Shown here piece after piece: positions 32,315 to 42,816 of a stretch of 64,000 nucleotides of DNA (the first letter of the stretch is position 1; each line of letters starts with the position of its first letter). The DNA is taken from assembly GCA_020852965.1 (NCBI GenBank), contig JADYZV010000009.1:124001-188000 (forward strand), read 5' to 3'. A program made the position numbers and the translations under genes. Below the pieces are notes generated by a model. That model ran no database searches, was not told where the DNA came from, and worked only from the letters and a program-made list of their open reading frames with translations. This DNA is from Pirellulaceae bacterium. GTDB taxonomy: Bacteria > Planctomycetota > Planctomycetia > Pirellulales > Pirellulaceae.

Positions 32315-35020
32315 ATGGGTAGTTTGAACCGAATCGCAAGCATACTGCTGCTCGCTTTGGGGCCGACTGTGGTCCAGGCCCAGCGCATGGATTCCTTCGA
32401 AGGAGGAGAATTGCGTTGGCAATTGGTCGATAGCGATTGCCAAGCTCAATTGGCCACGCATGAACTCAGTCAGGTTATGGCTCACGGCGGGAGTTCGTCC
32501 GAACTGGTGGAGTTGGCTTGCGGGCCCGGGACGATGGCATTATTGGCCTACCCCATCGAGCCATGCCGCATCTTGGACGAGTTTCATCCCGCAGTCTGGG
32601 TTCGGAGCAGCAGCGGTCGCATTCAGCTCGGGGTGCGCGTCATGTTCCCACAGACCGAGCACCCAGTAACCGAAGGTAGGTTGAGCACGATCATCTGGGG
32701 GGACATCTACTCGGAGACGGGCCAGTGGCAGATGCTTGAGGTAAGCGGCTTGCAAAGCAAGTTGGCTGATGAAATAGTCGGCCTGCGACAACGCTTTGGC
32801 CCTCACCTGAATCTCGACAATCCTTACATCGATAGCCTGGTCGTCAACGGTTACACTGGTCCGGGGCATTGTCGTCTACAGCTCGACGATTTGAATCTAC
32901 GAGGTCTCGTCTCTTTGGCGGCGACCGGCCAACCTCCCCCAGCCAATTGGCGCGAGCGTTGGCGTTGGCATCAACTACCGCCCCTGACTGCGGAAGAAAA
33001 GTATTGGAAGCACGGCAACCGCCCGATAACCTGGTTGCACTATCATCAGGAATCGCTCCCATGGCTAAAGTCGCTGGGATTCTCCGGTCTGGTCCTCAGC
33101 GAGCTTCCGAGTGAGCGTCAGTTGAGCAGCATGGTCGAAGCGGACTTGGTCGCGATCATACCACCACCTCCACACAATCTGACGTTCAATGAAACGGCAG
33201 CTCCGGCTATCCAGGGCTGGCTTATCGGCGCGGCTCTCGATGCGCGCCAGGCCGATATGGCGCGCTCCGCAGCCATGCGTGTTGCGCAAATGCCGAGCGA
33301 GCTGCAGCGTCCGTTGGTAGCCGAGGCGCTCGAGCAATATTGGATGTTCAGCCGCATTGCTGACGAAGTCATCCTGCCGTTTCCCGCTCCCTCCGCCGCC
33401 GGTACCACTCGGGAAAAAATGGCTTGGACGGCGCAGAATCTGGAAACGACCAAGAAGCGTGGCGCGGGTTGGGTCTCGATTTGGGTTGGCCCCAATCCTG
33501 CACTGGTCGATCAAATTGGGGCGGCGCATCGCGTGCTCGATCCCGATAGCGAATTCGATGGGGCACAAGCCAATCCACTTGGGCTGCGGCATCAGGTTGC
33601 TTGTGCCGTTTTAGCGGGTGCGCGCGGATTGGTATTTCGCCCGTTCCAGCCACTTGAAATCAGCGGCACAGGGCAGGGGGCTACCCTAGCCGCCTTGCGC
33701 TGGATTCACGACGACTTGAGCCTGTGGGGACCGTGGATCGTGGGCGGACAAAGCGTCGCTGCGCCGACCCTCGATCGCAAGGAGTATGCCGCCGCTTCCT
33801 GGAGCGTCTCGCAAAGCCGATTGGTGATCGCTGTAACGAGTGGACCGAATGCTCAGCACTGTGTCCCCAACACAGCCGATATGCCATTGACGTTTTCGAT
33901 TGCCAGCCCAACCGCGCCGCAGCAAGTCCTGCGACTCAGCGCCGGCAGGCTCGAGCGCATGGATGCCGAACAGACGCCAGTCGGACTGACCTGGACGGTC
34001 GCCGAGCCCGAACCGATCGAGAGTTTCATTGTCACAGCCAATCCGCTGGTAATCAGCTTTGCTCGCAACCAATTGAGCAAGCAGGCCGACCGGCGCGCAG
34101 CCGATCAATTGGAATTGGTCTCGTACAATTTGGGGTTGGCCAGCCGAGTCGTTGAGGCTCGCTATCCCGTGATCGAGGGAGATCCATCGCGTTCAGGTGC
34201 CGCTGAGGATTTGCGACGATTGGGACTGGCGAGTCGTCACATCGAACAAGGCTATCAAGCCTTGCACGCTCGCCAAGCCACCGCCGCCACGGCTTTAGCC
34301 ATGCGTGCCAGTCAGCGTATTCAAGCCGTTTTGTCCGAAGCGTTTCAAGTGGCCACCAGCAATTTGTCGGTTCCCCAGTCGAGTCCGCTGGTGGTCAGCC
34401 CTGTCGCGCTCGGCTACCACTGGCAATTGGCCTCGGCCTGCCAACGAAGCGAGTGGCGTGAGTTGCCGATTCCAGGTGCCGAATTCCGCGAACCCCAACA
34501 GATGGAAGCGCTCGGCTGGTCGCTCGAGCAACGACCGCTCGAGCAAGCGGAAGTGCAAGTCGAATTTCTGCCCCCACAAGCCGAGCGTTCCGCCGGTTTG
34601 CGTCTGGCTGCCTACGCAAGCCACACAGACAATCGCCTGTCAACCATTAGCCAAACACCAATCGCTGGCGGATACGAGGGCGCCTCGTCACGCATTCGCA
34701 GTTCCGCAGCCTCCGTTCAGGCAGGCCAGTTGGTGCGTGTGGCCGCCAAGGCGCGTATCTTGCGCGCACCGACTTCGCCCGACAGCGGTGTGCTCGTTTA
34801 CGACAATCAGGCTGGCCCTAGCCTCGGGCAATTGGTGCGCGGCGATGCCGGCGAACTGGTCGCAATCGAGCTCTATCGCTTCATCGTTGCCGATGGCGAA
34901 TTCCGCGTGCTTGCAGAGTGTCGAGGCCAATGCGATATTGTCTTGGAATCGATCACGACCAGCGTCATTTCTCCAGCGGTTAACCGCCGCAGCTTTGCCA
35001 CCAATCCCAATGACCGTTAG
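32315..35020 (+). CDS. Large secreted protein of unknown function
   Basis: About 901 residues from the ATG at 32315. The N-terminus MGSLNRIASILLLALGPTVV followed by QAQ is a good signal peptide; in-frame ATGs at 32228, 32261 and 32291 would place extra residues before it. The first 200 residues look like a beta-sandwich (FHPAVWVRSSSGRIQLGVRV; HCRLQLDDLNLRG). The middle has TIM-barrel-like elements (WLKSLGFSGLVLSELPSE; GWVSIWVGPNPALVD; CAVLAGARGLVFRPFQP), as in glycoside-hydrolase-like planctomycete proteins. I see no catalytic pair I can defend. It sits upstream of repeats and a glycerate kinase gene without evident linkage. Confidence 0.8.
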   Translation: MGSLNRIASILLLALGPTVVQAQRMDSFEGGELRWQLVDSDCQAQLATHELSQVMAHGGSSSELVELACGPGTMALLAYPIEPCRILDEFHPAVWVRSSSGRIQLGVRVMFPQTEHPVTEGRLSTIIWGDIYSETGQWQMLEVSGLQSKLADEIVGLRQRFGPHLNLDNPYIDSLVVNGYTGPGHCRLQLDDLNLRGLVSLAATGQPPPANWRERWRWHQLPPLTAEEKYWKHGNRPITWLHYHQESLPWLKSLGFSGLVLSELPSERQLSSMVEADLVAIIPPPPHNLTFNETAAPAIQGWLIGAALDARQADMARSAAMRVAQMPSELQRPLVAEALEQYWMFSRIADEVILPFPAPSAAGTTREKMAWTAQNLETTKKRGAGWVSIWVGPNPALVDQIGAAHRVLDPDSEFDGAQANPLGLRHQVACAVLAGARGLVFRPFQPLEISGTGQGATLAALRWIHDDLSLWGPWIVGGQSVAAPTLDRKEYAAASWSVSQSRLVIAVTSGPNAQHCVPNTADMPLTFSIASPTAPQQVLRLSAGRLERMDAEQTPVGLTWTVAEPEPIESFIVTANPLVISFARNQLSKQADRRAADQLELVSYNLGLASRVVEARYPVIEGDPSRSGAAEDLRRLGLASRHIEQGYQALHARQATAATALAMRASQRIQAVLSEAFQVATSNLSVPQSSPLVVSPVALGYHWQLASACQRSEWRELPIPGAEFREPQQMEALGWSLEQRPLEQAEVQVEFLPPQAERSAGLRLAAYASHTDNRLSTISQTPIAGGYEGASSRIRSSAASVQAGQLVRVAAKARILRAPTSPDSGVLVYDNQAGPSLGQLVRGDAGELVAIELYRFIVADGEFRVLAECRGQCDIVLESITTSVISPAVNRRSFATNPNDR

Positions 35021-35026
35021 CGGCTC

Positions 35027-35160
35027 GTAGTCGACGAGGTAACGAGTCCCCGTCGCAGGCAGAATCAATCGGACTCTTAACGTCGTCCACTACAACAATC
35101 GGACTCTTAAAGTCGTCCACTACAGCGTACGGACTCGTAACCTCGTCCACTACAACAGAA
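35027..35160. repeat. Cluster of GTAG-headed REP-like repeats (one inverted, three direct)
   Basis: GTAGTCGACGAGGTAACGAGTCC starts at 35027. Three copies in the opposite orientation follow with a 30-base period: 35071-35100, 35101-35130 and 35131-35160, each containing GGACTC-TAA--TCGTCCACTAC. The family recurs at 38891, 40767, 53591 and 59575. Confidence 0.8.
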
Positions 35161-35200
35161 TTAAGTTTTGGCAGATCACTCGCGCAAGGTTTAGCTTACG

Positions 35201-36655
35201 TTGACTCCGACCGAACAGCTCAGAAACGACGCGATCCACATCTGGCGTGAGGGGGTGGATGCCGTTACGCCGGCGCGATTATTTCGTGACAAAGTGCAGC
35301 TCGACGGAACTCGCCTGGTTGCCGAAGGAAGCGGCCCCGAGCCTACGGTAATCGACTTGGCCAGTGTGCGCCGGCTGGTCGTCGTCGGTGCAGGCAAGGC
35401 GGCCGCCGCAATGGCCATCGCCCTACGGCAAATGGTTCTCATTCCGCTGGCAACGACTCTCCCCGCATTGGAAATCGAGGGCTGGATCAACGCGCCCGAA
35501 GATGCTTTCTCCTTAGAAGATGCCACGGCGCTAGGGTCAATCCACTTACATGCGGCTCGTCCACCCGGTATCAATTCGCCGACCGAGGCGGCTATGCTCG
35601 GAACACAACGGATTTTAGAACTAGTTGGCAACTGCGATCAACGCGACTGTGTGATCTGTTTACTATCGGGAGGTGGCTCGGCGTTGTTGGTTGCCCCCGC
35701 GCCTGGCGTAACCTTGGTGGACAAGCAAGCGGTCGCGCGACAGGTGGCTGCTGCCGGTGGCAACATCGAACAGCTCAACGCAGTGCGTCGCCCGCTGAGC
35801 CGAGTGAAAGGAGGCGGGCTGGCGCGCGCCTGCCGCGCTGGACGATTGCTGACACTTATCCTCTCTGATGTACTCGGTGACGCGCTGGACACCATTGCCT
35901 CCGGCCCCACGATGGTCACGCCGCCAACGGGAAAAACTGCGGCCATTACTCAAGAGAATGCGTCGCACGCGCTGAGCGTACTTGACGAACTAAGACTGAG
36001 TAGCTCGCCATCGCTGGAGGGTGTTGTACGCGTTTTACAACAGCAGACACAAGTCCCAACTCACTCGACTCCTTGCCAGCACAATCCTCCCATGCGCGTC
36101 GATCATGTCATTCTCGGCAACAATGCCGACGCGGTCGACGCCGCCGGAGTGAAAGCCGTCGAGCTCGGCTATCGCTATGTCATGCAAAGCTCTGGACGCG
36201 TCGAAGGGGACGTGCTGCAAGTCGCTCGCTCGGCAGCCGACGCCATCGAGCAGCTTGCCAGCCAAGACCAGATCGATTGCTGGATCAGCGGAGGCGAGCC
36301 CACCGTCACGCTACCGCCCCAAGGAGCCGGGCGAGGAGGACGCAATCAACAATTGGCCTTGGCCGTGCTGCAAGAAATGCAACTGCGAAAACCGCAAGCG
36401 ATCTCGTCGCACGATGTGGTCTTCCTCAGCGGTGGGACTGATGGTGAAGACGGTCCGACCGATGCTGCCGGTGCCATTGTCGATGCTAACGTGATCGCCC
36501 GCACTGCCGAGCTACATCTCGACCCGAACGATTACTTAGAGCGCGCGGATGCCTATTCGTTCTTTGAAAAAGTTGACGGACTATTGTGTACCGATCCTAC
36601 CGGAACCAATGTCTGCGATATCCGCGTGGCGCTGTGTAGAGCCAAGCAGGGGTAG
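35201..36655 (+). CDS. Glycerate 2-kinase (GckA/MOFRL type)
   Basis: 484 residues. It phosphorylates D-glycerate with ATP to 2-phosphoglycerate, linking glycerate and glyoxylate or serine breakdown to glycolysis. Family motifs: VVVGAGKAAAAMA (about residue 66), the phosphate-binding LLSGGGSALLV (about 157), RPLSRVKGGGLAR (about 200), ILSDVLGDALDTIASGPTM, and the C-terminal MOFRL domain with GGEPTV, RGGRNQQLALAV and FLSGGTDGEDGPTDAAGA. The length is slightly above the usual 420-450. The start codon is TTG (35201), with no better ATG near. No pathway neighbours are present. Confidence 0.9.
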   Translation: MTPTEQLRNDAIHIWREGVDAVTPARLFRDKVQLDGTRLVAEGSGPEPTVIDLASVRRLVVVGAGKAAAAMAIALRQMVLIPLATTLPALEIEGWINAPEDAFSLEDATALGSIHLHAARPPGINSPTEAAMLGTQRILELVGNCDQRDCVICLLSGGGSALLVAPAPGVTLVDKQAVARQVAAAGGNIEQLNAVRRPLSRVKGGGLARACRAGRLLTLILSDVLGDALDTIASGPTMVTPPTGKTAAITQENASHALSVLDELRLSSSPSLEGVVRVLQQQTQVPTHSTPCQHNPPMRVDHVILGNNADAVDAAGVKAVELGYRYVMQSSGRVEGDVLQVARSAADAIEQLASQDQIDCWISGGEPTVTLPPQGAGRGGRNQQLALAVLQEMQLRKPQAISSHDVVFLSGGTDGEDGPTDAAGAIVDANVIARTAELHLDPNDYLERADAYSFFEKVDGLLCTDPTGTNVCDIRVALCRAKQG

Positions 36656-36687
36656 TGGCGGTAGGCCCTAGCGAGCCGTTCGCTTGA

Positions 36688-36758
36688 TAACCACGAAACC
36701 ACGAAGAACACTGACACCAATAAAAGTTTTTTCGTGTATTTCGTGTGTTTCGTGGTGA
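36688..36758. repeat. CACGAA inverted-repeat pair, minimal form
   Basis: TAACCACGAAACCACGAAGA (from 36688) is inverted at its other end as TTTCGTGTGTTTCGTGGTGA (to about 36758) with only about 30 bases between. It looks like a shortened version of the elements at 1322-1490 and 61635-61898, and lies between the convergent glycerate kinase and ABC exporter genes. Confidence 0.6.
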
Positions 36759-36800
36759 ATACATCTCCGCATCACTCCGAGTGCGTGGTCGGCTTCGAGA

Positions 36801-38723
36801 TTAAGCTTCCACTTCGGCAAAGCCTTCGGTTTGAAGGACGACCATGCGTTGATAGAGTCCACCGCGCTGCAACAATTCAGCGTGGGTGCCTTGTTCGACG
36901 ATGCGGCCCTGGTCGAGCACGAGGATCAGGTCGGCATGAGTGATCGTGCTCAGGCGGTGGGCGATGACGAAAGCCGTGCGGCCTTGTAGCAGACGCTGAA
37001 GGCTACGCTGTATGAGCCGCTCGCTTTCGCTGTCAAGATTGCTGGTGGCTTCATCCAGGATCAGAATGCGAGGATCGGCCAGGATGGCTCGCGCGATGGC
37101 AAGCCGCTGACGTTGGCCGCCGCTGAGCTTGACGCCGCGCTCGCCTATCCATGTGTCGAGCCCTTGCGGAAGCTTGGCGATAAACTCCCATGCAGCCGCT
37201 CCTTCGGCCGCGTCTCGCAATGCATCGACATCGGTATTGCGGCTTCCATAGGCGATGTTTTCGCGGATTGTGCCGTCGAAGAGAAACACATCTTGCTCGA
37301 CCACTCCTAACAGCCGGCGATAAGAATCGAGCTGGATATCTTGCAGATTGCGGTCGTCGAGCTCGATGTGCCCCTCAGTTGGCTCATAAAAGCGGGCGAC
37401 CAAGTTGCAGAGCGTAGTCTTGCCCGCACCGCTGCGTCCTACGAGGGCCACGGTCGAGCCAGCGGGAACGCTGAACGTGATGTCTTGCAGGACGTCTTGT
37501 TCGGCATTCGGATAACGGAAACCGACCCCTTCAAAACGCATTGCTCCAACGACTGATGGATGGAATACTTCGACAGCCCCTGGATTGCCAACCGATTCCG
37601 AGGCTTCTTCTAAGAGGTCGAGCACTCGATCGAGACCAGCCAAATTATTCTGAAAAGACATCGCACTGGAAGCGATCGAGGCGATAGGGCCGAGCAACAT
37701 GGTCAAGTAGACAAGGAACATCATCAAGTCGCCGAGGGTTAGGGCGTCCTGCAGAATCTGCCAGCCACCGTAGAGCAGTAGGCCAGTCGATGCCAACGGA
37801 ATGAGCACGTCCCAGATGACTTCGATGGTCCGCGTCGACCACCAGACCATCAACTGTTGTCGCACCAGCAAATGCGTAGCGCGCGAGAAGCGGTTCGATT
37901 CACTTTTGTCTCGGGCAAAGGTGCGGACCACGCGAATACCGCCGAAGGTCTCGGTGGTGGCCGCATCGATTTGCTGTCGTCGACTGCGAATATCTTTGAA
38001 TAGTGGGCGCACACGGTGAATCCAAGTGCGGTGTGTCATCCACACGACGGGAAGCAACAGCAGGCCACCAAGCATCAGTCGCCAATCGACCAGCACGAGC
38101 ACGAAGAGGCTACCGAGGAGCTGTATGATAGCCTGCCAAGGATTGTAGAGCATGTTGAAGATGAGGTCGGCCACGCCACCGGCGTCCTCGCGTATCAAGC
38201 TCGTGGCACCTCCACTCTTGAGCGCTTGTACGCGATGCAGCGGCAAGTGCAACGTGTGCTCGAAGACGCGCCGCCGCATGTCGGCTTGAACCAGGTTGAC
38301 CGACTTGGTCGCGTACCAACGTCCCCATAAATGGATGAAGGTGCGCAGCAAAGTGATCACACAGACCGCACCGGCGATCCAACCCAATAGCCCCATCGGC
38401 GAAAGGCCGGAGGGTAGCCACTGAGCCAACCACGGCGGCACCGGGCGCGGTGGAACGGTCAATACATAGTCAATTGCGAACTTGGTCCCCGCCGGTGGCA
38501 GTAACCCGAGAATAGTGGCGAGCGTGAGAGTGGCGAGCGAGAACAACACACTGCCGCGATGACCGCCCAACTGTCGCCAGAAGGCTGCCAGCAATTCCCA
38601 GAAAGAGCGTTGGCGGTTTTTCGAGTCCGATTTATCTCCTTGATTTTGTTTCTTTTCGTTGCGACGTCGAACGAGTTCTTGCAGGTAATCTCGGTAACGT
38701 CGGCGACTACTGGCGTTGGGCAT
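36801..38723 (-). CDS. ABC exporter, fused permease and ATPase (MsbA-like)
   Basis: 640 residues. The charged, basic N-terminus (about 45 residues) is cytoplasmic; six membrane helices follow to about residue 370, then the nucleotide-binding domain with Walker A GRSGAGKTT (about 428), signature LSGGQRQRLAIARAIL (about 531), Walker B ILILDEATS (about 555) and switch AHRLSTI. It is a half-transporter that would act as a homodimer exporting lipid, drug or peptide. The FYWV..A and substrate-binding features do not allow a substrate to be named. No partner gene is adjacent. Confidence 0.92.
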   Translation of the reverse strand: MPNASSRRRYRDYLQELVRRRNEKKQNQGDKSDSKNRQRSFWELLAAFWRQLGGHRGSVLFSLATLTLATILGLLPPAGTKFAIDYVLTVPPRPVPPWLAQWLPSGLSPMGLLGWIAGAVCVITLLRTFIHLWGRWYATKSVNLVQADMRRRVFEHTLHLPLHRVQALKSGGATSLIREDAGGVADLIFNMLYNPWQAIIQLLGSLFVLVLVDWRLMLGGLLLLPVVWMTHRTWIHRVRPLFKDIRSRRQQIDAATTETFGGIRVVRTFARDKSESNRFSRATHLLVRQQLMVWWSTRTIEVIWDVLIPLASTGLLLYGGWQILQDALTLGDLMMFLVYLTMLLGPIASIASSAMSFQNNLAGLDRVLDLLEEASESVGNPGAVEVFHPSVVGAMRFEGVGFRYPNAEQDVLQDITFSVPAGSTVALVGRSGAGKTTLCNLVARFYEPTEGHIELDDRNLQDIQLDSYRRLLGVVEQDVFLFDGTIRENIAYGSRNTDVDALRDAAEGAAAWEFIAKLPQGLDTWIGERGVKLSGGQRQRLAIARAILADPRILILDEATSNLDSESERLIQRSLQRLLQGRTAFVIAHRLSTITHADLILVLDQGRIVEQGTHAELLQRGGLYQRMVVLQTEGFAEVEA

Positions 38724-38890
38724 CGGGCAAGTTCAGGGTACTAGGGGTTTGTTTGGTTCGTCGACTGCCCGTTGGAGGCAGGCTGTAGTATACCCGCTAG
38801 CATGCTTGAGAGAATCAACGATAATTGCCGAAGTCCCTACTAACCACTGCCCCAAATGCTTCATCCGATCTTGACTATTGAATCGGGGGG

Positions 38891-38955
38891 AGTGGACGAG
38901 GCCCGCGACTCCTTGACATTTCACGTATCAATCGGACTCGCGGGCCTCGTCCACT
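38891..38955. repeat. Inverted pair of GTAG-family repeats
   Basis: AGTGGACGAGGCCCGCGACTCC (38891-38912) and GGACTCGCGGGCCTCGTCCACT (38934-38955) are complementary over 22 bases with one mismatch. This is the head-to-head (BIME-like) arrangement typical of REP elements. It lies between the divergent ABC exporter and glnS genes. Confidence 0.75.
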
Positions 38956-39022
38956 ACCCCCAAACCGAAGGTGGATGCAGCACTATTGTCCCCTTGACCG
39001 ACTTGCCAGCGGAATCCATCGC

Positions 39023-40759
39023 ATGAGCTCAACTGATAAAACGCCATCCACTCCATCCTCATCGAGTGAAAGCCTGCCCGAGCGGCTGAATTTCATTGAA
39101 CAGGAAATCGAGAAGGATCTCGCGCTGCCTAGGATGTCTGGGCGAGTGGTCACGACGCGGTTTCCCCCGGAGCCCAATGGCTACTTGCATATTGGTCATG
39201 CCAAGAGCATCTGCTTGAATTTCGGATTGGCACAGAGCTACTCGGGGCGTTGCAATTTGCGCTTCGACGACACCAATCCCAGCAAAGAGGAACAGGAGTA
39301 CGTCGACTCGATCCAAGAGGACGTGCGTTGGCTGGGCTTCGAGTGGGACGAACTGCATTATGCCTCAGACTATTTTGATCAACTGTTCGACTGGGCCGTG
39401 CAACTCATTGAAGCGGGCAAGGCCTTTGTATGTGACCTCAACGCCGAACAGATGCGCGAGTATCGCGGCACGCTGACGGCACCGGGTAAAGAGAGCCCCT
39501 ATCGCAATCGCTCGGTGGAAGAAAATTTGAAACTGTTTCAAGCGATGAGGGCAGGCGAGTTCGAGAACGGAGCATGTACCTTGCGTGCCAAGATCGATAT
39601 GGCTGCCGCCAACGTCAACTTGCGCGATCCAGTGCTGTACCGCGTGCTTCGAGCGCATCACCATCGCACAGGGGATAAGTGGTGCATCTATCCAATGTAC
39701 GATTGGGCTCACGGACAAAGCGATTCGATCGAGGGCATCACCCACTCGATCTGCACTCTCGAGTTCGAAGACCATCGACCACTCTACGATTGGTTCTGCG
39801 AGAACCTGAAGATCTACCACCCTCGGCAGATCGAATTTGCGAGACTGAATTTGTCGTATACGGTGATGAGCAAGCGCAAGCTGTTGCAACTGGTGCAAGA
39901 CAAGCATGTCAGTGGTTGGGATGACCCACGCATGCCGACCATCAGCGGCTTGCGCCGGAGAGGTTATACCCCCGAGAGTTTACGGAATTTCTGCGAGCGG
40001 ATTGGAGTGGCGAAGTTTTATAGCACGATCGATGTGACTGTGCTCGAAAACTCGGTGCGCGAGCACCTCAATGCGATCGCGCCGCGCGTGATGGCTGTGC
40101 TCCATCCATTAAAAGTGGTGCTGACGAACTATCCGGAGGGCCAAGTCGAGATGCTCGATGCGATCAACAATCCAGAAGACCCGGCGGCAGGAACGCGGCA
40201 AGTTCCATTGACTCGTGAGCTGGTGATCGAACGCGATGACTTCATGGAGGATGCACCAAAGAAATTCTTCCGCCTCAAGCCGGGTGGCGAAGTCCGCTTG
40301 CGCTACGGCTATGTAATCAAGTGCGAGCAGGTCATCAAAGATCCAGCCACTGGCGAAGTCACCGAGTTGCATTGCAGCTATGATCCCGCCACGCGCAGCG
40401 GTAGCGAAGAGGGGGAGCAGCGAAAGGTAAAGGGAGTCATCCACTGGGTCAGCGCGACGCACGGAATCGAAGTCCCGGTGCGGCTTTACGATCGCCTCTT
40501 CCTGAACGAAAACCCCGAGGACGCTCCGGCTGGCAAGACCTTCTTGGACAACATGAACCCGGACAGCCTACAGGTCTTGACCGCCAAAGTTGAGCCATCG
40601 CTCGAAACGGCGGCCGGCGGTGAGCGGGTGCAGTTCGAACGCAACGGCTATTTTTGCGTCGACACGGTCGATTCCCAGCCTGGAAAGCCTGTGTTTAATC
40701 GCATCGTGCCATTGCGCGACAGTTGGTCCAAGATACAGTCGCAAGGAAAAACGAATTGA
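39023..40759 (+). CDS. glnS: Glutaminyl-tRNA synthetase
   Basis: 578 residues. It charges tRNA-Gln with glutamine. Class I signatures: [12 protein letters not shown] (HIGH at 56-59) and VMSKRK (281-286, KMSKS loop). Further synthetase hallmarks are [15 protein letters not shown] and the [17 protein letters not shown] pair, followed by the C-terminal anticodon-binding beta-barrels ([31 protein letters not shown]). The ATG at 39023 begins [10 protein letters not shown]; an upstream in-frame start at 38975 would add unrelated sequence. GlnRS in place of the Glu-tRNA amidotransferase route is seen in some planctomycetes. Confidence 0.96.
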   Translation: MSSTDKTPSTPSSSSESLPERLNFIEQEIEKDLALPRMSGRVVTTRFPPEPNGYLHIGHAKSICLNFGLAQSYSGRCNLRFDDTNPSKEEQEYVDSIQEDVRWLGFEWDELHYASDYFDQLFDWAVQLIEAGKAFVCDLNAEQMREYRGTLTAPGKESPYRNRSVEENLKLFQAMRAGEFENGACTLRAKIDMAAANVNLRDPVLYRVLRAHHHRTGDKWCIYPMYDWAHGQSDSIEGITHSICTLEFEDHRPLYDWFCENLKIYHPRQIEFARLNLSYTVMSKRKLLQLVQDKHVSGWDDPRMPTISGLRRRGYTPESLRNFCERIGVAKFYSTIDVTVLENSVREHLNAIAPRVMAVLHPLKVVLTNYPEGQVEMLDAINNPEDPAAGTRQVPLTRELVIERDDFMEDAPKKFFRLKPGGEVRLRYGYVIKCEQVIKDPATGEVTELHCSYDPATRSGSEEGEQRKVKGVIHWVSATHGIEVPVRLYDRLFLNENPEDAPAGKTFLDNMNPDSLQVLTAKVEPSLETAAGGERVQFERNGYFCVDTVDSQPGKPVFNRIVPLRDSWSKIQSQGKTN

Positions 40760-40766
40760 TGCGGTT

Positions 40767-40826
40767 GGGACTCGTAACCTCGTCCACTACGAAATAGCGG
40801 TTGGGATTCGTAGCTTCGTCCACTAC
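40767..40826 (-). repeat. Two GTAG-family repeats after glnS
   Basis: GGGACTCGTAACCTCGTCCACTAC at 40767-40790 and a diverged copy GGGATTCGTAGCTTCGTCCACTAC at 40803-40826, directly behind the glnS stop. Confidence 0.75.
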
Positions 40827-40961
40827 GGAATAGTAGGAATTCAGCAAGGTTGGAGTAGAATGGAACTCTGCGAACGGACCTGCTGATCCGTACTTGTAAC
40901 CCCGTTTATTCATAACCTGCTGCGTCAGCAAGGAAGCTTGACGCTTAATCGAAATCTCATC

Positions 40962-41897
40962 ATGCGTGTGTTCTTATCTGCGGTTGTAGCGTTATCGCTG
41001 TGTTTCGTTTCCGTCCGCCCTGTGGCTGCTGCCCTGACGATCCATGGTTACACGCCGGCGACCGCCGGCATGTACGATCGATTCGATAATGACCCGACCT
41101 TTATCGGTAGCGACTTTGACTGGTCCGGCGTTGGGCGGACGGCCGGTGGTCGCTGGGGTGTTTTGATCAGTCCTTCCTTTGTACTCAGCGCGGCTCACTA
41201 TCCTCCGACCCCGGGCGACACGATTCGCTTCTATGCTAGCAATGACCCCGGTGGCGCTTCCGAAACGCGCTTGATCAATTCCAACGTCACCATCACCGAT
41301 ACCGGCATCGGCGTGGGCTCGGACCTACTATTGACACGACTCAGCTCGCCTGTCGCCGGTATTGCCACCTATGCAATTGGCAATCCTGCCAGCAGCCTCG
41401 TCGGCGAAGAACTGTTTGTGTGGGGACAAAGCAACAAGGCCGACCCGTTTCTCAATACGCGTTTGGGTCGCAATGAAGTGACCGAAGTTGCCCCCGCTTT
41501 CTCGGATCCGGAGTTGGTAGGAACTGGAGATATTTTTGTATACGACTACAACACGACTAGCGGCTTGGGGGCTGACGAGGCGAAAGTGGTTACCGGTGAT
41601 TCGGGAGGTCCTTCGTTCATCGTTGGTCCAGATGGCAAATTGGCGTTGGTCGGCATTCACTGGTTCGAGTACTCTGCCGATCCAGAAATTCCAGGATCGT
41701 TGGGAGGTTCTGGCGATACCTTGGTGACGAGCTTCATCGACGAATTGAATACCGCCATGTCTAATATGGGAAGTTCGGAGCGCGTAACGGTGGCCGTTCC
41801 TGAACCAAGCGCGTTGGGCCTATGCGTGGTAGGACTCTGCGCATCCTGCTTCCGCCGACGCAATCGCGCTCAGGCGTTGTCATCCATTGCGATTTAA
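40962..41897 (+). CDS. Secreted trypsin-like serine protease with PEP-CTERM sorting signal
   Basis: 311 residues. The signal peptide is MRVFLSAVVALSLCFVSVRP. The chymotrypsin-fold catalytic triad is visible as His79 (LSAAHY), Asp121 (GSDLLLTRL) and Ser214 (GDSGGPS). The C-terminus carries VPEPSALGLCVVGLCASCFR followed by an RR-rich tail, the PEP-CTERM motif recognised by the exosortase/archaeosortase system. The substrate is unknown; such proteases act outside the cytoplasmic membrane. The ATG at 40962 is preferred over a TTG at 40938 because it begins the signal peptide. Confidence 0.9.
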   Translation: MRVFLSAVVALSLCFVSVRPVAAALTIHGYTPATAGMYDRFDNDPTFIGSDFDWSGVGRTAGGRWGVLISPSFVLSAAHYPPTPGDTIRFYASNDPGGASETRLINSNVTITDTGIGVGSDLLLTRLSSPVAGIATYAIGNPASSLVGEELFVWGQSNKADPFLNTRLGRNEVTEVAPAFSDPELVGTGDIFVYDYNTTSGLGADEAKVVTGDSGGPSFIVGPDGKLALVGIHWFEYSADPEIPGSLGGSGDTLVTSFIDELNTAMSNMGSSERVTVAVPEPSALGLCVVGLCASCFRRRNRAQALSSIAI

Positions 41898-41906
41898 GAT
41901 CGCACT

Positions 41907-42581
41907 TCAATGCAATCCCTGGCGGAACTGTCGCAGTAGGGTCATTGCGCTCTGTTGTTGACGCTGCGACAAGGCCGTTCGCAGTCGATCGAGCGGGAAG
42001 TCCTTCAGCGCTTCGCTGTGCGATTGCTCTTGGTATTCCCCGCTTTGCAAGCGGACGACCGTTAGTGTTTCAGCACGCCAACGCCACACTTCTGCAACTC
42101 CCAAGCTAGCGTAGCCCGCGAGCTTGCGACCCGCTCCCAAAGTGTGCTCAACTTCGATTGCCAAGTCTGGAATCGGTGAATGGTCGACATCGCGCAACTC
42201 AAGTCCACGCACAGCAGGTTCGCTTTGAATGTAATAGCTCTGGTCCGCTTCCAGACCGCAGTTGAGCGCCTTTCGTCGTAGGGTCATCGAGCCACTCGGG
42301 CGAACGTCAATGTTCTTCGCAATACACCATTCCATTATGAAATCATGGATCATCAATGAAATTAATTCATGGAACCCGCCTATCGTCATGATTTCCAGCA
42401 CCCCGTTGATGTAGGTCATCCTCAGCCCGCGGTTGGCCGGATTGTCACGCAATTCGACGTAGACGTTCCAGGAAACATCCGACAGGGTCACCGCTTGAAC
42501 CAAGTCCGCATCGGGCTGGCAAACCGGCGCAAGGACTTCGGGTATGTTGGAGATTGTTTGAGTCGGCGCATCGGCTGGCAT
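41907..42581 (-). CDS. Uma2 family (DUF820) restriction-endonuclease-like protein
   Basis: 224 residues. The Uma2 fold is a PD-(D/E)XK nuclease; the visible acidic residues are in LEADQSYYI and PDLAIEVEHT, and the family marker MTYINGVLEIMTIGGFHELI sits at about residue 55-75. Uma2 genes are multicopy in planctomycetes and cyanobacteria and are suspected mobile or selfish elements; the DNA target is unknown. A GGAG site eight bases before the ATG supports the start. It is convergent with the PEP-CTERM protease, 9 bases apart. Confidence 0.88.
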   Translation of the reverse strand: MPADAPTQTISNIPEVLAPVCQPDADLVQAVTLSDVSWNVYVELRDNPANRGLRMTYINGVLEIMTIGGFHELISLMIHDFIMEWCIAKNIDVRPSGSMTLRRKALNCGLEADQSYYIQSEPAVRGLELRDVDHSPIPDLAIEVEHTLGAGRKLAGYASLGVAEVWRWRAETLTVVRLQSGEYQEQSHSEALKDFPLDRLRTALSQRQQQSAMTLLRQFRQGLH

Positions 42582-42816
42582 GTTATTGCTCCAGTAGAGG
42601 CTCTGTATTCCAGTCTCTATTATAGACGGGCTGATCTCCTGGTGTGGATCTTTGGGTAGCCGTTTGTATGGTCAAGCAACGGCCATTCGATTGCACCTCA
42701 CATTTCTGCGATCCCCACAGATTCTTCTGACGAAGCTCTTTCTGGGGACCCCCGTGAGCTTGTCTCGCAGGTGAACGAGTTTTGAATATAGATCGAGGTC
42801 CAGACCAATGCCCCCA

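Noticed and set aside
36758-36801. The A/T-rich CACGAA pair at 36688-36758 as a terminator between glycerate kinase and ABC exporter.
   Set aside because: The arms are imperfect and the same sequence recurs elsewhere as element ends, so repeat origin is more likely.
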